64,000 nt of DNA, taken from assembly GCA_021234155.1 (NCBI GenBank), contig JAJEKV010000018.1:20321252-20385251 (forward strand), written 5' to 3'. The position numbers and the translations under genes were made by a program. A model generated the notes under the pieces. It saw nothing but the letters and a program-made list of their open reading frames with translations, ran no database searches and was not told where the DNA came from. The stretch is from Isoetes taiwanensis (Eukaryota > Streptophyta > Lycopodiopsida > Isoetales > Isoetaceae). Positions 11,571 to 23,798 of the stretch are shown here, in pieces; position 1 is the stretch's first letter; every line of letters starts with the position of its first letter.

Positions 11571-14237
11571 TTTTTTTTATTAATGTTGTGACAAGTACAA
11601 CACATTGATCAAGTTAAACATATGCTGATGTATATTGGGATATGATAGTGCAGAACTATCAATATTATTAGCTAGCGGAGTGTTTATTGATGACCATGTA
11701 AAAGGCACTAGGGGTTGACATGGGGTAGTGGCTAACATTGAAACCAACATGTTAAATATATAAAGGATTAATCTGGCTATGATTTGGCATATTTTAACCA
11801 TTATTTTAATGATATGGTCATACCAGTCAAAAAGCTAACCTCCGATCTTTAATGGTATTTATTTTTTACCTAATGCTCCAGTAGTAGTGCAAGAGACTTT
11901 AGGTTAAAATTGGCAGCGCTCTAGGGTAGTCTGGCAGCTCCCACGACTAAATGAATGGAGATATAGGGATTTTTGGAAATTCGTACCCTGAAAAATGGGC
12001 TACGATTCTGATGGATGTGAGACATCCGGATCAGAAGAAGAAAGGCTTAACAGAGAAGTGCTTAGGCGCGAGTTTGAAGAGTTTGAGCTTGATAACTATT
12101 CTGAGTGCTATATGGAGAACCGCAGTAATAGAGGAGGCCTTGGGCAGAAAAGGAGCTCATACAATCGAGATGAGTATTTAGCTAATCAAAGGGGAAATAA
12201 ACAGTATGGCAATAGGCGCCTGGACGATTATGGATCTCCACAGAATGTCAATGACACACAAGAGTTGGATGAGGACCCGGATTCTTATCAGGTTTTCTTT
12301 CATTATAACAGTAGAAGTCCGATACTGTTTTAGTATTTTAGTCTAAATGGTATGTTCTAAGTTCTCGAACTAGTTTTTACATAATATTGTCTGCAGAAAC
12401 TTCCTGACCTTACTGTCGAAAGAGATTTAGCCAAATATTATATGTAGAAGATAATGGAATGATGGTAGTTCCGACACTCATTTCTTTAAATATACATGCT
12501 GCTAGGTAATAGGTATGGAGATACAGGTTAATACAAGTTAATGTTGATTCGTAGAAACAGGTTGATGCAAGTTAAGTAATAAATATACAAATGAGTCTGA
12601 TCTTGGAAGATTGAACAAGGATGTTTATTGCAATTGGATCGATTTCTGTGGTTATGAAAGCAGGAACTTTTATTTTTCCCAATAAATATCTGAGCAAGCT
12701 TGGCGGCTCACAGCCCATATTTTCACTAATCTGGCCATACTCTTTAGGATTATTATCCTTTAAATCTATAACTATGGACTAGTCTATGTGTGCTGGATAT
12801 GCCTAGTATTAACAAAAACTGGTATAGATGTATAGAGCCACACTTGTTTAGGGGCTGAGAATTCCGTCTATAATGTTATGATATTAAAATTGATGGTATG
12901 AATCTAATACATACAGTCATTGGATGATTTTAGTACTTCTCCTGATACCATATAGCTTAGACTAACTAATAGGGCAAAGGGCACAATGGGTGATCAGCGA
13001 AGAGCTGAAAATCCCAATGTACCTTTTGGCCCTTGCCTTGCTACCATTTTACATGCTAACAGGGTATTGATTGGCTGCAGGTACGGGATTTTCTTCCCAT
13101 TGTTCTCTTTTGCTTTGTTTGCTGGTTTTTGCTGTATGGAGGATGGGGAACTTGAAGAACAGTACAACTTAATGATTCTAGATGACGAGAAGACGGCTTA
13201 TTTGGACAAAGTGCTGTGAAACTGATACCTCATATTTTCAAAAGGATACTATGAACATATTTTGGTTTATGCTTTATGAATGCTGGTTACATATTAGATG
13301 TTGCATCAGACATTAATATAGTAGCATAATGGCAGCATACTTCGGCTGTTTCTAGATATTTAGAAGCATGTTTTTTCGACTACCCTGCTTCATACACGTA
13401 TGTTAAACAGGTTGACATATATGGGCTACCAGACCCTATGGTTTAAATATCTATGTATGACAGTTATATTAAGAAGATTATCTCTGAATGCTGGCTTCTT
13501 TCAATGGTATATTCCTTATGATGTCAATAGTCATGGTAAAATGAAATGTTCTACTGTTCAGGACAGGTTACATCTCAAGTGAGTAGTTTTAAACTGTAAA
13601 TCAGCATTTACAGGATGACCTATAAGGCACCTAACCATGTCCATAGTGGATATAATACAATTTCGTTTATTAGGGTCTACATTTAGGCATTGCAGTTTGG
13701 AAATAGTTAAGAAAATAATGATCAATATATGGATAAACATGATGGGTCATACTACACATAAAGTGGACTTAAATATAATGCAAAAGGAGAAAGTTGTGTT
13801 ATGACATTCAAAGAACTGTATAAATATTAAAAAGTTGGAGAGTTATAAAATACCATGGTAAGGTTTGCATAAGACCTTTATATGCTAGATATTACATTAA
13901 TTATACCTCAAACTGTTATACTTAATATCTGTTGAGCAGTTTCATGTGGATCAAGTCTTATTCTTATGGTTGATGACATAAATATCCTTTTAGGTATTCA
14001 TGTAGACTATGGACCAATGTCATATAGTATAATAAGAAAAAGGACAAGAGTTTAAATTGTTCTAATATGTTTCTATTTTAATACATATGGTAGTAGATCA
14101 AGAATGTGCTAAATTTAATAGGTAAAAGGACACTGATCTAGGGAAGCTCAGTCTAGTATCAGGGTGATAATACTGCCAAGGGATTGACCAAGGCAGATGT
14201 CTGGTCTAGGTTGACTAGTTCAGACTGGGTTTTTTTT
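11571..14237 (+). repeat. Repeat A, left copy (pseudo-LTR-like direct repeat)
   Basis: This 2667-bp block matches 18461-21713 along its whole length. Net of one solo-LTR insertion and its 5-bp target duplication the right copy is about 2663 bp. Both begin after a T-run at TTAATGTTGTGACAAG and end GTTCAGACTGG plus a T-run. The two copies flank the RT body, as in tandem or pseudo-LTR arrays of Penelope-like elements. It carries ORF1 exon 1 (11995-12291). A short open frame at 12986-13219, nearly unchanged in the right copy, ends its first part at a GCAG|GTAC junction and could be an alternative exon, but nothing in it is recognisable. Confidence 0.85.
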
Positions 14238-15989
14238 AGACACTTCATCACACTGGAGATATCTGGTGTTGTCCTCTACCTATTTGCTATTTGTTTGAGC
14301 AGTTAAGTCCCCCTAAGCTGTTACTTAGGATCTTCCAGCCTGCTGACAATATGCATATGTTTTCTTTTGACCAACAAAAGGACTAATATCAATACTTACT
14401 TGGTTTCTGGACATTGACTACAGGACTTTCAAGATGATGATGAAGATTTTGAAGTAAAACTTCCGACTTGGAATGCCCAGCTGGTGGAAATTGGATATGA
14501 TAAAAATAGAATTGAGTGCCCCAACTCTGCTGTACAGACCATTCTCTGCTGCATAAAGAATATGAAGTTTCATGAAATTGTGCTAGAACGAGAGGCCATC
14601 AGAACCCCTGATCAAATTTCTGCTGTTACACACCTGGGCTTTAGTGAATGGCTCATGCTTTTACCACAAATCAACAAACTTTCTGAAAAAGAAGAAGAGG
14701 TATACCCTTTTGTTTACAACTTATATGATAGCCTGCCACAAAAAGTGTATAACTGGACTAAAGCTGAAGATGAATGTGCCAAAGACTTTATTATTGGGGT
14801 TACTGCATTAGAAGAGGTCAATGGGATTAAGAGTACTCATGCCAAAGAAGAAGAGCAGATACAAATTAATAGGCCTGTCATTCTTGATATGGAGCCCAAT
14901 GAACAAGATGACCCCTTCGGGGAAGCTTTGCTGACTGAAGCAGATAAAAAAGTTCTACATCCTTTGGTCAATGATAATAATGGTGATAACAATATTGACT
15001 TCAAATTCACATTGTCTAATTGCTTAAGGTTCCCAATCATTCCTGATAGGCTGGTGGAAAACCATGGACTACTGTGCAACCAAGGGATCTGGAGAACAAA
15101 AAACTATGGGGCACTTGCTCCTATCAGTGAGGATGCATGGAAAGTACTTGGTGGTGTTACCGAAGAAATGGTGCAGGAAGCAAAGGCAGCAGCTTTTAAG
15201 ATGACAAGGATGAAAAGGACTAAGGTTAAACTGGTGGTTGGTACTAAGTTCTTTGACAAAAAGTGCAACAAGAGTGAATTGATGATTATCTGCCAAAAGG
15301 GGCATATGGCTTACACCAACGTCACACGGGATGATTTCTATCTTAAGCGTATTTGGCAGACGATGTGTCCATATTTTAAATGCATTTGTGATAACAGAAG
15401 TAAAGGCAAACAATCCAAGGAGTGCGAGGAAAGCATGATCTGGTTTGATCATGCTATATGGTATATGCTGAACAACTTGGATATACTTTATCCTGACTTA
15501 TCTGTTGCTGGGAGCATGGTGGCGTTTAGAAACACTCTTAAGACCACACTTAAAACTGGAGTTTTAGCTTTCCTGGGGTACCTGGAAGTGAGAAAAATGT
15601 TAATAGGTATGACATTAAAGATGGCAGATGACCATGATGCAGATCTAAAGGTATCCTTCCCTAAAGGGATCATGACTGATATATGCGAAAAAACAGTGAA
15701 GGCTATAAAATTTCTGAAAGATTCATATGGTACAGCTAGCACAAGCAGCAATAGATATTCCAAGAAAGGGAAATCTGCAAAATCCAATAGCTCTGGCTTC
15801 AAAATCAATGAACCGCCTAGAATTACGGTTCTACCCATCACTGCTGAGAGCACAGATCTGACTGACAGTGCAACAGTTGAAGGAATTATCACTCCCAACA
15901 ATATTGGGCACTCGGTAACAAAGAGAAATGATAGTATCGGGCCTAAAAGGACAGATGAAACTGCACAAACATTGCATTATGATACTTGA
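11995..15989 (+). CDS. Penelope-like element ORF1, two exons (unknown function)
   Basis: Proposed exons are 11995-12291 (99 codons from ATG, ending DPDSYQ at CAG|GTTTTC) and 14424-15989 (after CTACAG, beginning DFQDDDEDFEV). Both junctions are phase 0, so they join without a break and continue the acidic tract. The total is about 620 residues. Exon 1 is rich in Glu, Asp, Arg and Ser. Exon 2 has no motif I recognise; it contains Cys/His-rich words (MCPYFKCICD near 15367) without a clear zinc-knuckle pattern, and a basic, Ser-rich tail (SSNRYSKKGKSAKSNSSG). The end is homologous to the ORF1 relic of copy 1. It may be a gag-like or nucleic-acid-binding protein; that is inference. The intron of ~2.1 kb is predicted only from splice signals and frame. 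Confidence 0.55.
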
Positions 15990-18314
15990 GGTATGATCTT
16001 TTCTTTACATGTGTATATTGTAGATTTTGATTTCATTATGAATGGTGTATTTCACATGCCTGTTATAAGAATAAATGTACCAATAAAGAAAGTATTTACT
16101 GTTTACTACATAGAACTCATTAGTTATGAGTATTCTATGGGCCAGGTGGCTCTCACACTAATTCCAGAGGTCTGGAATATCCAGTTCGGATGTGGTCAAT
16201 ACCATCCTCCATATAGCAGGCCCAAGACATTCTAGCTTCCCAAACATATGCTAACGTAATACTGTAATTAATTGTGTTTGCAGAACTTTAAAAGCATAGA
16301 AAAGGACGTCCTTGGCAGGAAACATTTGAGGGACAATATACCAAAACCTAAAAAGAAGATTGTACATTGTACATTTCTGTCTAAAATTTTAGACAAGGTC
16401 TGTCTTCCTAAAGTCTTTCATAAGGCTATGGTTAATACATTGGGAAGTATTGGAGAAGATATTATGGCGGATACTATGTTTGCATGGCGCTATACAGAGA
16501 ACATGAGGGATATTTGCTACAAGCCATTCTACATATTTGCCCAGACTGAAGCGGATATATGTCCATGTTCTTTACCTGAACTTAAGAGATTTGTAGACCC
16601 TACAATAGGTCATATCCGCACTACAGACCTCAAGGTTGTTCTAAATACACAACTGAGAAATATGTTAAAATATGGCTTAAACCATATCCCGGATAAAAGC
16701 TTGGACTGGGATGAATTGAAAAAAGAACTGTTTGCTACTACTGATAAGATCTTTGAGGTTCATAGAATCACTTATCAGAATATAGACGAAGATACTATAT
16801 CCAACATTAAAGAGAATGTCTTTATGGAGGTGACTAGAATGGTTAAGAAGGCTTTCAAAAAAGATAATATCAGAAAATTCCCCTTGAATGATGGTAATGT
16901 TGTCAAGAGTATCGAGTGGATTAACAAGTATTTATATGTGGCTGGAATAGATAAAGCTACAAATAACCCAGCATTCATTTGTCCTAAACATATGAGAGAT
17001 ATGGCCTTGGAAAGGTTAAACAGTAATGATTTTAGAGAGATTGAGACTGATCAAGTTGCAATCATTTGGAAGGTGAAGACAGAAATGCAGCAGATACTGC
17101 ACTATACTACCACCCCGAGTGAAAGACTACCCTACTTAATGGGTATATATAAAGCACATAAGAAGGAATATCATTGGATAACTAATGCACACGGAACAGT
17201 ATATACTCAATTTGCCAATGTTATTACTGCTGGATTAAATATGTTCATAGAGATATGGCCAGATGTTGCTAAAAAGCATTGTGAACAGTTCTGTAATTTA
17301 TTTCCTGGAAAGATTAATCCTAACTGGATGGTTTTATCTATCTATGATGTAATCCTTAATCTACCAGAGAAGGTGACTGATATATTTGTGGCAGACATAA
17401 CCAAATGCTACGAAAGTATCCCATTGTTAGGGGATTCTGGCATTTGCAAAATCTTGACTCAAGTGATTAATGCAGTATGGGAGTATAAGTTAAGACAACA
17501 CTACAACAATAAGCTTTGGGTTAAATATGATCGTGATGATCAATATATTGTGAAATGGTTCAAAGTGGACCCTAAAGGCAAGTGCTGGTCGTTAATCACC
17601 AAAGATATTTTCATCAGAGCTAATATTTGGCTGCTTACTAACTGCTATATAATGAGAGGAGATAAGACATGGGTACAAACTAGTGGAATACCAATGGGAT
17701 TCGCATGCAGTCCATGCTGGTGTAACATTTATCTTGCTTGGTACGAAGCAGATTTTATAAGGAAATTGGCTACTCAAGGCAGATATAATGAGATTATTAT
17801 GTTTAAATCAACCTTTAGATACATGGATGATCTTACGGCCCTGAACTGCCCCATCATAAAGAAATTCTTGGGATATGCCTCCCCAACAAGCCAAGAGGAT
17901 ATTATGATTTACGATATGAATTATTTAGGTATTAAGGAGGAAACTACCACAGCATTTAAAGATGACCCTATACGTGCATATGGCTGTCAAGGGAATTTTC
18001 TCAATATGACCATACAGATTATGAGCAGAGCTAATGGCATTTTTAGAACAATCAGGTACGACAAAAGGGACGTTCTACCGTTCAAAGCTATTAAGTATGT
18101 GCATGCTACCAGCTGTAGACCCTACTATCAGGCCAGAAATGTCATCATTTCACAGGTACTTCCATATATGTACATCAACTCATGCCCCAGAGCTGCTGCC
18201 ATGGATATCATGGGGATTATTGGGAGCTTTACAAACAATGGATTCGATTATAGAGGGTTATGTACTAGTGTACATAAATACATCCTTAATAATGAATTTC
18301 CAGGACTAAGGTAA
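15979..18314 (+). CDS. Penelope-like reverse transcriptase, copy 2 (ORF2, active-site intact)
   Basis: The second exon (16284-18314) is an uninterrupted 677-codon frame. It is predicted to splice across 15991-16283 (GTATGA...TTTGCAG) to an upstream frame open from 15919, with ATGs at 15928, 15955 and 15979. The last ATG overlaps the ORF1 stop (15987-15989) in the +1 register. RT motifs in order are LPYLMGIYKAHKKEYHW, IFVADITKCYESIP (motif A Asp), TSGIPMGFACSPCWCN (motif B), FRYMDDL (motif C, Asp pair at 17826-17831) and a thumb-like ARNVIISQVLPYMYINSCP. The layout matches Penelope-like RTs and, more distantly, the cellular rvt genes. No GIY-YIG or other endonuclease domain is visible. The frame ends ...NNEFPGLR, stop; copy 1 runs ten codons longer. 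AAG|GTAACT at the end could be a further donor. Confidence 0.8.
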
Positions 18315-18350
18315 CTTCTCTTTGTAAAATTATATGCTGTTCTTTATTAA

Positions 18351-18402
18351 CATGGGACATGGCTAACCCCTGCTGTGGCAGTGGGGGTTAGCCATCCCCA
18401 TG
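18351..18402 (+). other. 3' hairpin of retroelement copy 2
   Basis: A perfect 12-bp stem, ATGGCTAACCCC (18359-18370) with GGGGTTAGCCAT (18384-18395), closes a 13-nt loop. After a small bulge it extends by CATGGG (18351-18356) with CCCATG (18397-18402). It lies 37 nt after the RT stop. Copy 1 has a hairpin in the same place, suggesting an RNA element used by the retroelement, such as an RT recognition or 3'-end structure. Confidence 0.7.
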
Positions 18403-18460
18403 GTCACAGTTGTATAGATTCAGGTGTGTTAAGCCATGTACCACGGTAGGTGGTAGGGTT

Positions 18461-21400
18461 TTTTTTTTATTAATGTTGTGACAAGTACAACACATTGATC
18501 AAGTTAAACATATGCTGATGTATATTGGGATATGATAGTGCAGAACTATCAATATTATTAGCTAGCTGAGTGTTTATCATGACCATGTAAAAGGCACTAG
18601 GGTTGACATGGGTAGTGGCTAACATTGAAACCAACATGTTAAATATATAAAGGATTAACTGCCATGATTTGGCATATTTTAACCATTATTTTAATGATAT
18701 GGTCATACCACCAAAAAGCTTCGCTAACCTCCTCGATCTTTAATGGCATTTATTTTTACCTAATGCTCCAAGAGTAGTGCAAGAGACTTTAGGGTTAAAA
18801 TCTTGGTAGCCTAGGGTATCCGCGTCTCTACCTAATCGAATGAATGGAGATATAGGGATTTTGAAATTGCTGAAAATGGCTACGATTCTCGATGGATGAG
18901 ACATCCGATCAAGAAGAAAGGCTTAACAGAGAAGTGCTTAGGGCCGAGTTTGAAGAGTTTGAGCTTGATAACTATCTGAAAGTGCTATATGGAGAACCGC
19001 AAGAATAGAGGAGGCCTTGGGCGTAAAAAGGAGCCCATACAATCGGTGATGAGTATAATGAAGCAACGTAAAGGGGAAATAAACAAAGATGGCAATAGGC
19101 GCCTGGACGATTATGGATCTCCATAGAATGTCAATGACACACAAGAGTTGGATGAGGACCCGGATTCTTATCAGGTTTTCTTTCATTATAACAGTAGAAG
19201 TCTGATACTGTTTTAGTATTTTAGTCTAAATGGTATGTTCTAAGTTCTCGAACTAGTTTTTACATAATATTGTCTGCAGAAATGTTTGGGGTCTGGGTTC
19301 GGGAACTCCTGGAAGACAGCCCTCTGTGAGGACCCGTGGATCTAACAGGAGAGTCCGGGGGACTATGTCACGCGGGATTTGCTGAAAGAGAAGAAAAAGA
19401 AGAAAACGGAACAAATGAGAGAAAGATGATAAGCTTCCTTGATATCAATGATGAAAATACATGAGCTCTCGCAATAGAGAGAAAACTGAAGGAGACAAGA
19501 CTCAAAACTCATCTAAAAACTTATGTGCTAACTCTACTCATATATATAGTACAATGGCCTTGGGCCCAATATAGACACTCTGACTGATCTCGGTGCCGAC
19601 TCCTGAAAGGAGGCCTGATTTGCCGGAATGTTGGCGGTGCCTCTTGAAGTGCCTAGAATCACGCTGACGCTGACGCGGGCGGTGACGGGCCGTCACTTGT
19701 CTGAGCGGCGCCTCTTGTTGACAGCCAAAGGCTTTGACTGCGTGGTCTGCTGCTTGGTCTTCTGTGGAGCCTTGGATGTCTGACCCGTGGTTGACTGAGG
19801 ATCCTTGAGCTTGACCTGGTCTGTCGTATGTATGAATAGTCCTGTACCAGGAGGCACAGGACTAACAAGAAACTTCCTGACCTTACTGTCGAAAGAGATT
19901 TAGCCAAATATTATATGTAGAAGATAATGGAATGATGGTAGTTCCGACACTCATTTCTTTAAATATACATGCTGCTAGGTAATAGGTATGGAGATACAGG
20001 TTAATACAAGTTAATGCTGATTCGTAGAAACAGGTTGATGCAAGTTAAGTAATAAATATACAAATGAGTCTGATCTTGGAAGATTGAACAAGGATGTTTA
20101 TTGCAATTGGATCGATTTCTGTGGTTATGAAAGCAGGAACTTTTATTTTTCCCAATAAATATCTGAGCAAGCTTGGCGGCTCACAGCCCATATTTTCACT
20201 AATCTGGCCATACTCTTTAGGATTATTATCCTTTAAATCTATAACTATGGACTAGTCTATGTGTGCTGGATATGCCTAGTTTTAACAAAAACTGGTATAG
20301 ATGTATAGAGCCACACTTGTTTAGGGGCTGAGAATTCCGTCTATAATGTTATGATATTAAAATTGATGGTATGAATCTAATACATACAGTCATTGGATGA
20401 TTTTAGTACTTCTCCTGATACCATATAGCTTAGACTAACTAATAGGGCAAAGGGCACAATGGGTGATCAGCGAAGAGCTGAAAATCCCAATGTATCTTTT
20501 GGCCCTTGCCTTGCTACCATTTTACATGCTAACAGGGTGTTGATTGGCTGCAGGTATGGGATTTTCTTCCCATTGTTCTCTTTTGCTTTGTTTGCTGGTT
20601 TTTGCTGTATGGAGGATGGGGAACTTGAAGAACAATACAACTTAATGATTCTAGATGACGAGAAGACGGCTTATTTGGACAAAGGGCTGTAAAACTGATA
20701 CCTTTCATTTTCAAAAGGATACTATGAACGTGTTTTGGTTTATGCTTTATGAATGCTGGTTACATATTAGATGTTGCATCAGACATTAATATAGTAGCAT
20801 AATGGCAGCATACTTCGGCTGTTTCTAGATATTTAGAAGCATGTTTTTTCGACTACCCTGCTTCATACACGTATGTTAAACAGGTTGACATATATGGGCT
20901 ACCAGACCCTATGGTTTAAATATCTATGTATGACAGTTATGTTAAGAAGATTATCTCTGAATGCTGGCTTCTTTCAATGGTATATTCCTTATGATGTCAA
21001 TAGTCATGGTAAAATGAAATGTTCTACTGGTTAGGACAGGTTACATCTCAAGTGAGTAGTTTTGAACTGTAAATCAGCCTTTACAGGATGACCCATAAAG
21101 CATCTGACCGTGGCCATAGTGGATATAATACAATTTCGTTTATTAGGGTCTACATCTAGGCATTGCAGTTTGGAAATAGATATGAAAATAGTGATCAATA
21201 TATTAATAAACATGATGGGTCATACTACACATAAAGTGGACTTAAATATAATGCAAAAGGAGAAAGTTGTGTTATGACATTCAAAGAACTGTATAAATAT
21301 TAAAAAGTTGGAGAGTTATAAAATACCATGGTAAGGTTTGCATAAGACCTTTATCTGCTAGATACTACATTGATTATACCTCAAACAGTTATACTTAATA

Positions 21401-21713
21401 TCGGTTGAGCAGTTTCATGTGGATCAAGTCTTATTCTTATGGTTAATGACATAAATATCCTTTTAGGTATTCATGTAGACTATGGGCCAATGTCATATAG
21501 TATAATAAGATAAAGGATAAGAGTTTAAATAGTTCTAATATGTTTCTATTTTAATACATATGGTAGTAGATCAAGAATGTGCTAAATTTAATAGGTAAAA
21601 GGACACTGATCTAGGGAAGCTCAGTCTAGTATCAGGGTGATAATACTGCCAAGGGATTGACCAAGGCAGATGTCTGGTCTAGGTTGACTAGTTCAGACTG
21701 GATTTTTTTTTTT
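18461..21713 (+). repeat. Repeat A, right copy
   Basis: This is homologous over its full length to 11571-14237. From about 19190 to 21700 it is nearly identical to the left copy; from 18560 to 19180 it differs by many small indels. Its version of ORF1 exon 1 is dead: the left copy's CCACAGAATG became CCATAGAATG (in-frame stop) and several shifts occur. No RT body follows; an unrelated sequence starts after the closing T-run. It contains the solo LTR at 19283-19867. Confidence 0.85.
19283..19867 (-). mobile_element. Solo LTR (585 bp) with 5-bp target duplication AGAAA
   Basis: AGAAA occurs at 19278-19282 and 19868-19872. The left repeat A shows the empty site with one AGAAA at 12395-12399. 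Ends on the given strand are TGTTTG...CTAACA (TG...CA, imperfect inverted termini). On the minus strand it starts TGTTAGTCC and has a TATATATA-type box near 19545-19556, so minus is the likelier orientation. No internal retroelement sequence remains, so it is a solo LTR from recombination. A minus-strand ORF of 82 codons at its right edge is not supported as a gene. Confidence 0.9.
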
Positions 21714-23340
21714 ATGTTGTGATTTTGAACTAATAGGCTTCAGGCTTGTAATAAAGTACTTGGGATAGAAATCATAGTTTGGGATGTTGTTGTTACTAGT
21801 ATTGTGTTGTGTGCCAAAGTTTTTGCTTCTGCCCTGCACCTTGAAAGCCACGAATTCTAATTTTGCAAGATGATGATTATATGACAACGGAGTTTGCATC
21901 AATTGGAAAAATAGTTCAACTTAAATATAACATCTTTTTTTGTTTGTTGTTTGATTTTCAACTATTGAAATTTCATAGATAGTCCTCATTTCAATGGAGC
22001 TAACACATGCAAGAGTTAATATTTGGTTAATGCCATTAGGCATATAAATCCTAGTGATGGTGTGTGCTGAGTATAGGTGTGGAAATATATCTGAAAAGGT
22101 CTTAAAAAGAGTGCTTTCTTCCATCGTTTTTATTGTCGTGATTTTCTACTACATTGCATGTATCAAATTTTAAAAGGGCCTTCCTTTGGCACGCAATTAT
22201 GCCACGCAATGTTGTAATTATGTGCCACAAGGAGAATTACCAGCTCTCATATCGTATGCATCACCCACTAAACGTACACATTACTTTTATGCATTGAGTG
22301 CATGACTCAGAGAATGCGACAATAAAGAGCTGAAATATGTTACCAATGTGAAATATGTTACTATTACAATAAAGAGACTAATTTTGTTCACATTATGAGT
22401 CATAGATAACTCCAGAACTTCAAATCGTTGGAAACTATAAGATTGAAAAATATTCAGAAATACAAAATACGCCATCATCGTTGCAAAAATTACAAGGTTA
22501 TTCACGTTGTATTATGATATGTCACAAGACCTATCAAATCATGCCATAGTAATGTACCATAGGCTGCAATTTTCCATTGTTAAAACCCAGAAAACTAGTA
22601 AAACTTTGTATTAGATGTTTTATATCGGCAATACGAAATAATTTTAATTGCACTTGATGCTTCAATATTTATGATTCTCGTTTCTTGTGTTCAGTATCTC
22701 CTTAGTGATGCAGATGCCAAATGAGGAGTACATCGCGGTTGGTATATAATGCTTGTTCTTGTACTTCTGATGTGTAAAGAAAATATGAAGAAAATATGTT
22801 TAAGAAAACATGAAGCAAAAATGCTTCTTGCTGATGCCATGAACATCAAAATATGTGAAATAGAGTAAGCATATATGTAGTGTAGATTGGGCAAAGGTAT
22901 CTAACTTTGGGTGTTCTATTTTTTCTAATATAAGCAGATGCGTCGCAATGAATTTTTTTCTTTATGCTGGGATTTTGAACTAACAGGCTTGTTTGCTAAT
23001 AAAGTACTTGGGATAGAAAGCAATAGTTTGAGCTGCTGTTGTTACTAGTATTATGCTGTTTGCCAAAGGTTTTGCCTCCTCCCTGCACTCTGAAAGCCAC
23101 GAATTGTGGTCTTGCAAGATGATGCTTATATGACAACGGAGTTTGCATCATTTGGAAAATCGTTCAAGGTAAATATAATGTCTTTTTCTGTTTGTTGTTT
23201 AATTTTCACCTACTGAAATTTCATAGGTAGTCATTTTAATGAAGCTAACCCATGCAGGAGTTAATATTTGATTAATGCCATTAGGCATATAAATTCTAGT
23301 GATGGTGTGTGCTGAGTATAGATGTTGTAATATATCTGAA
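21713..23340. repeat. Two direct copies of a ~380-bp block flanking ~870 bp
   Basis: 21713-22094 and 22964-23340 share long matches (GATTTTGAACTAA, AAAGTACTTGGGATAGAAA, GACAACGGAGTTTGCATCA, ATTAATGCCATTAGGCATA, GATGGTGTGTGCTGAGTATA). Each follows a T-rich run. The shared core ends at TCAAGGTAAATA in the second copy, which resembles an exon end, but frames are not conserved between copies. The 22095-22963 stretch between them holds nothing recognisable. Confidence 0.75.
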
Positions 23341-23798
23341 CGCATACACTAAGCTAGTTCAAGGTTACATAGTGTAGAGCCATGAATTGCCTTAACTTTA
23401 AAGCAAAAATCCACAAAATGCTATCCATTCTCATAATACATCTTAAAGCCAACTACATTTCCTTCAACCTACAAGCAATCTATATTAACCAACAAAACAT
23501 CAAAGATTCTGCTTCCCCAAACCTAAGACACAAAATGATACATTGGCAAACCCATTGCTATTTTAGCACAATCTTCTTCTGATATCAAATTAGATATTTC
23601 ATGAACAACAAGACACGATGCATTTATTTATTTAAAACAACAAGATAAATCAAAATAAAATAAACTATAATTGCATAGCACTTCAGTCTAAAAGCATGCT
23701 TGCATTTATTTGATTACAAAAATTTGACCTCACATCACTAACAACTATGTGTTCTAAGCAAGCACAACAGAAACTGGCCTAGTATATAAAGGAATCCA

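Noticed and set aside
12986-13219. 77-codon ORF conserved in both A repeats
   Set aside because: The conservation reflects recent duplication; in A' the homologous block has different frames, so coding is not shown.
18440-18470. Telomere-like GGTAGGGTTTT next to the RT element
   Set aside because: Only one imperfect unit before a T-run; not a telomeric repeat.
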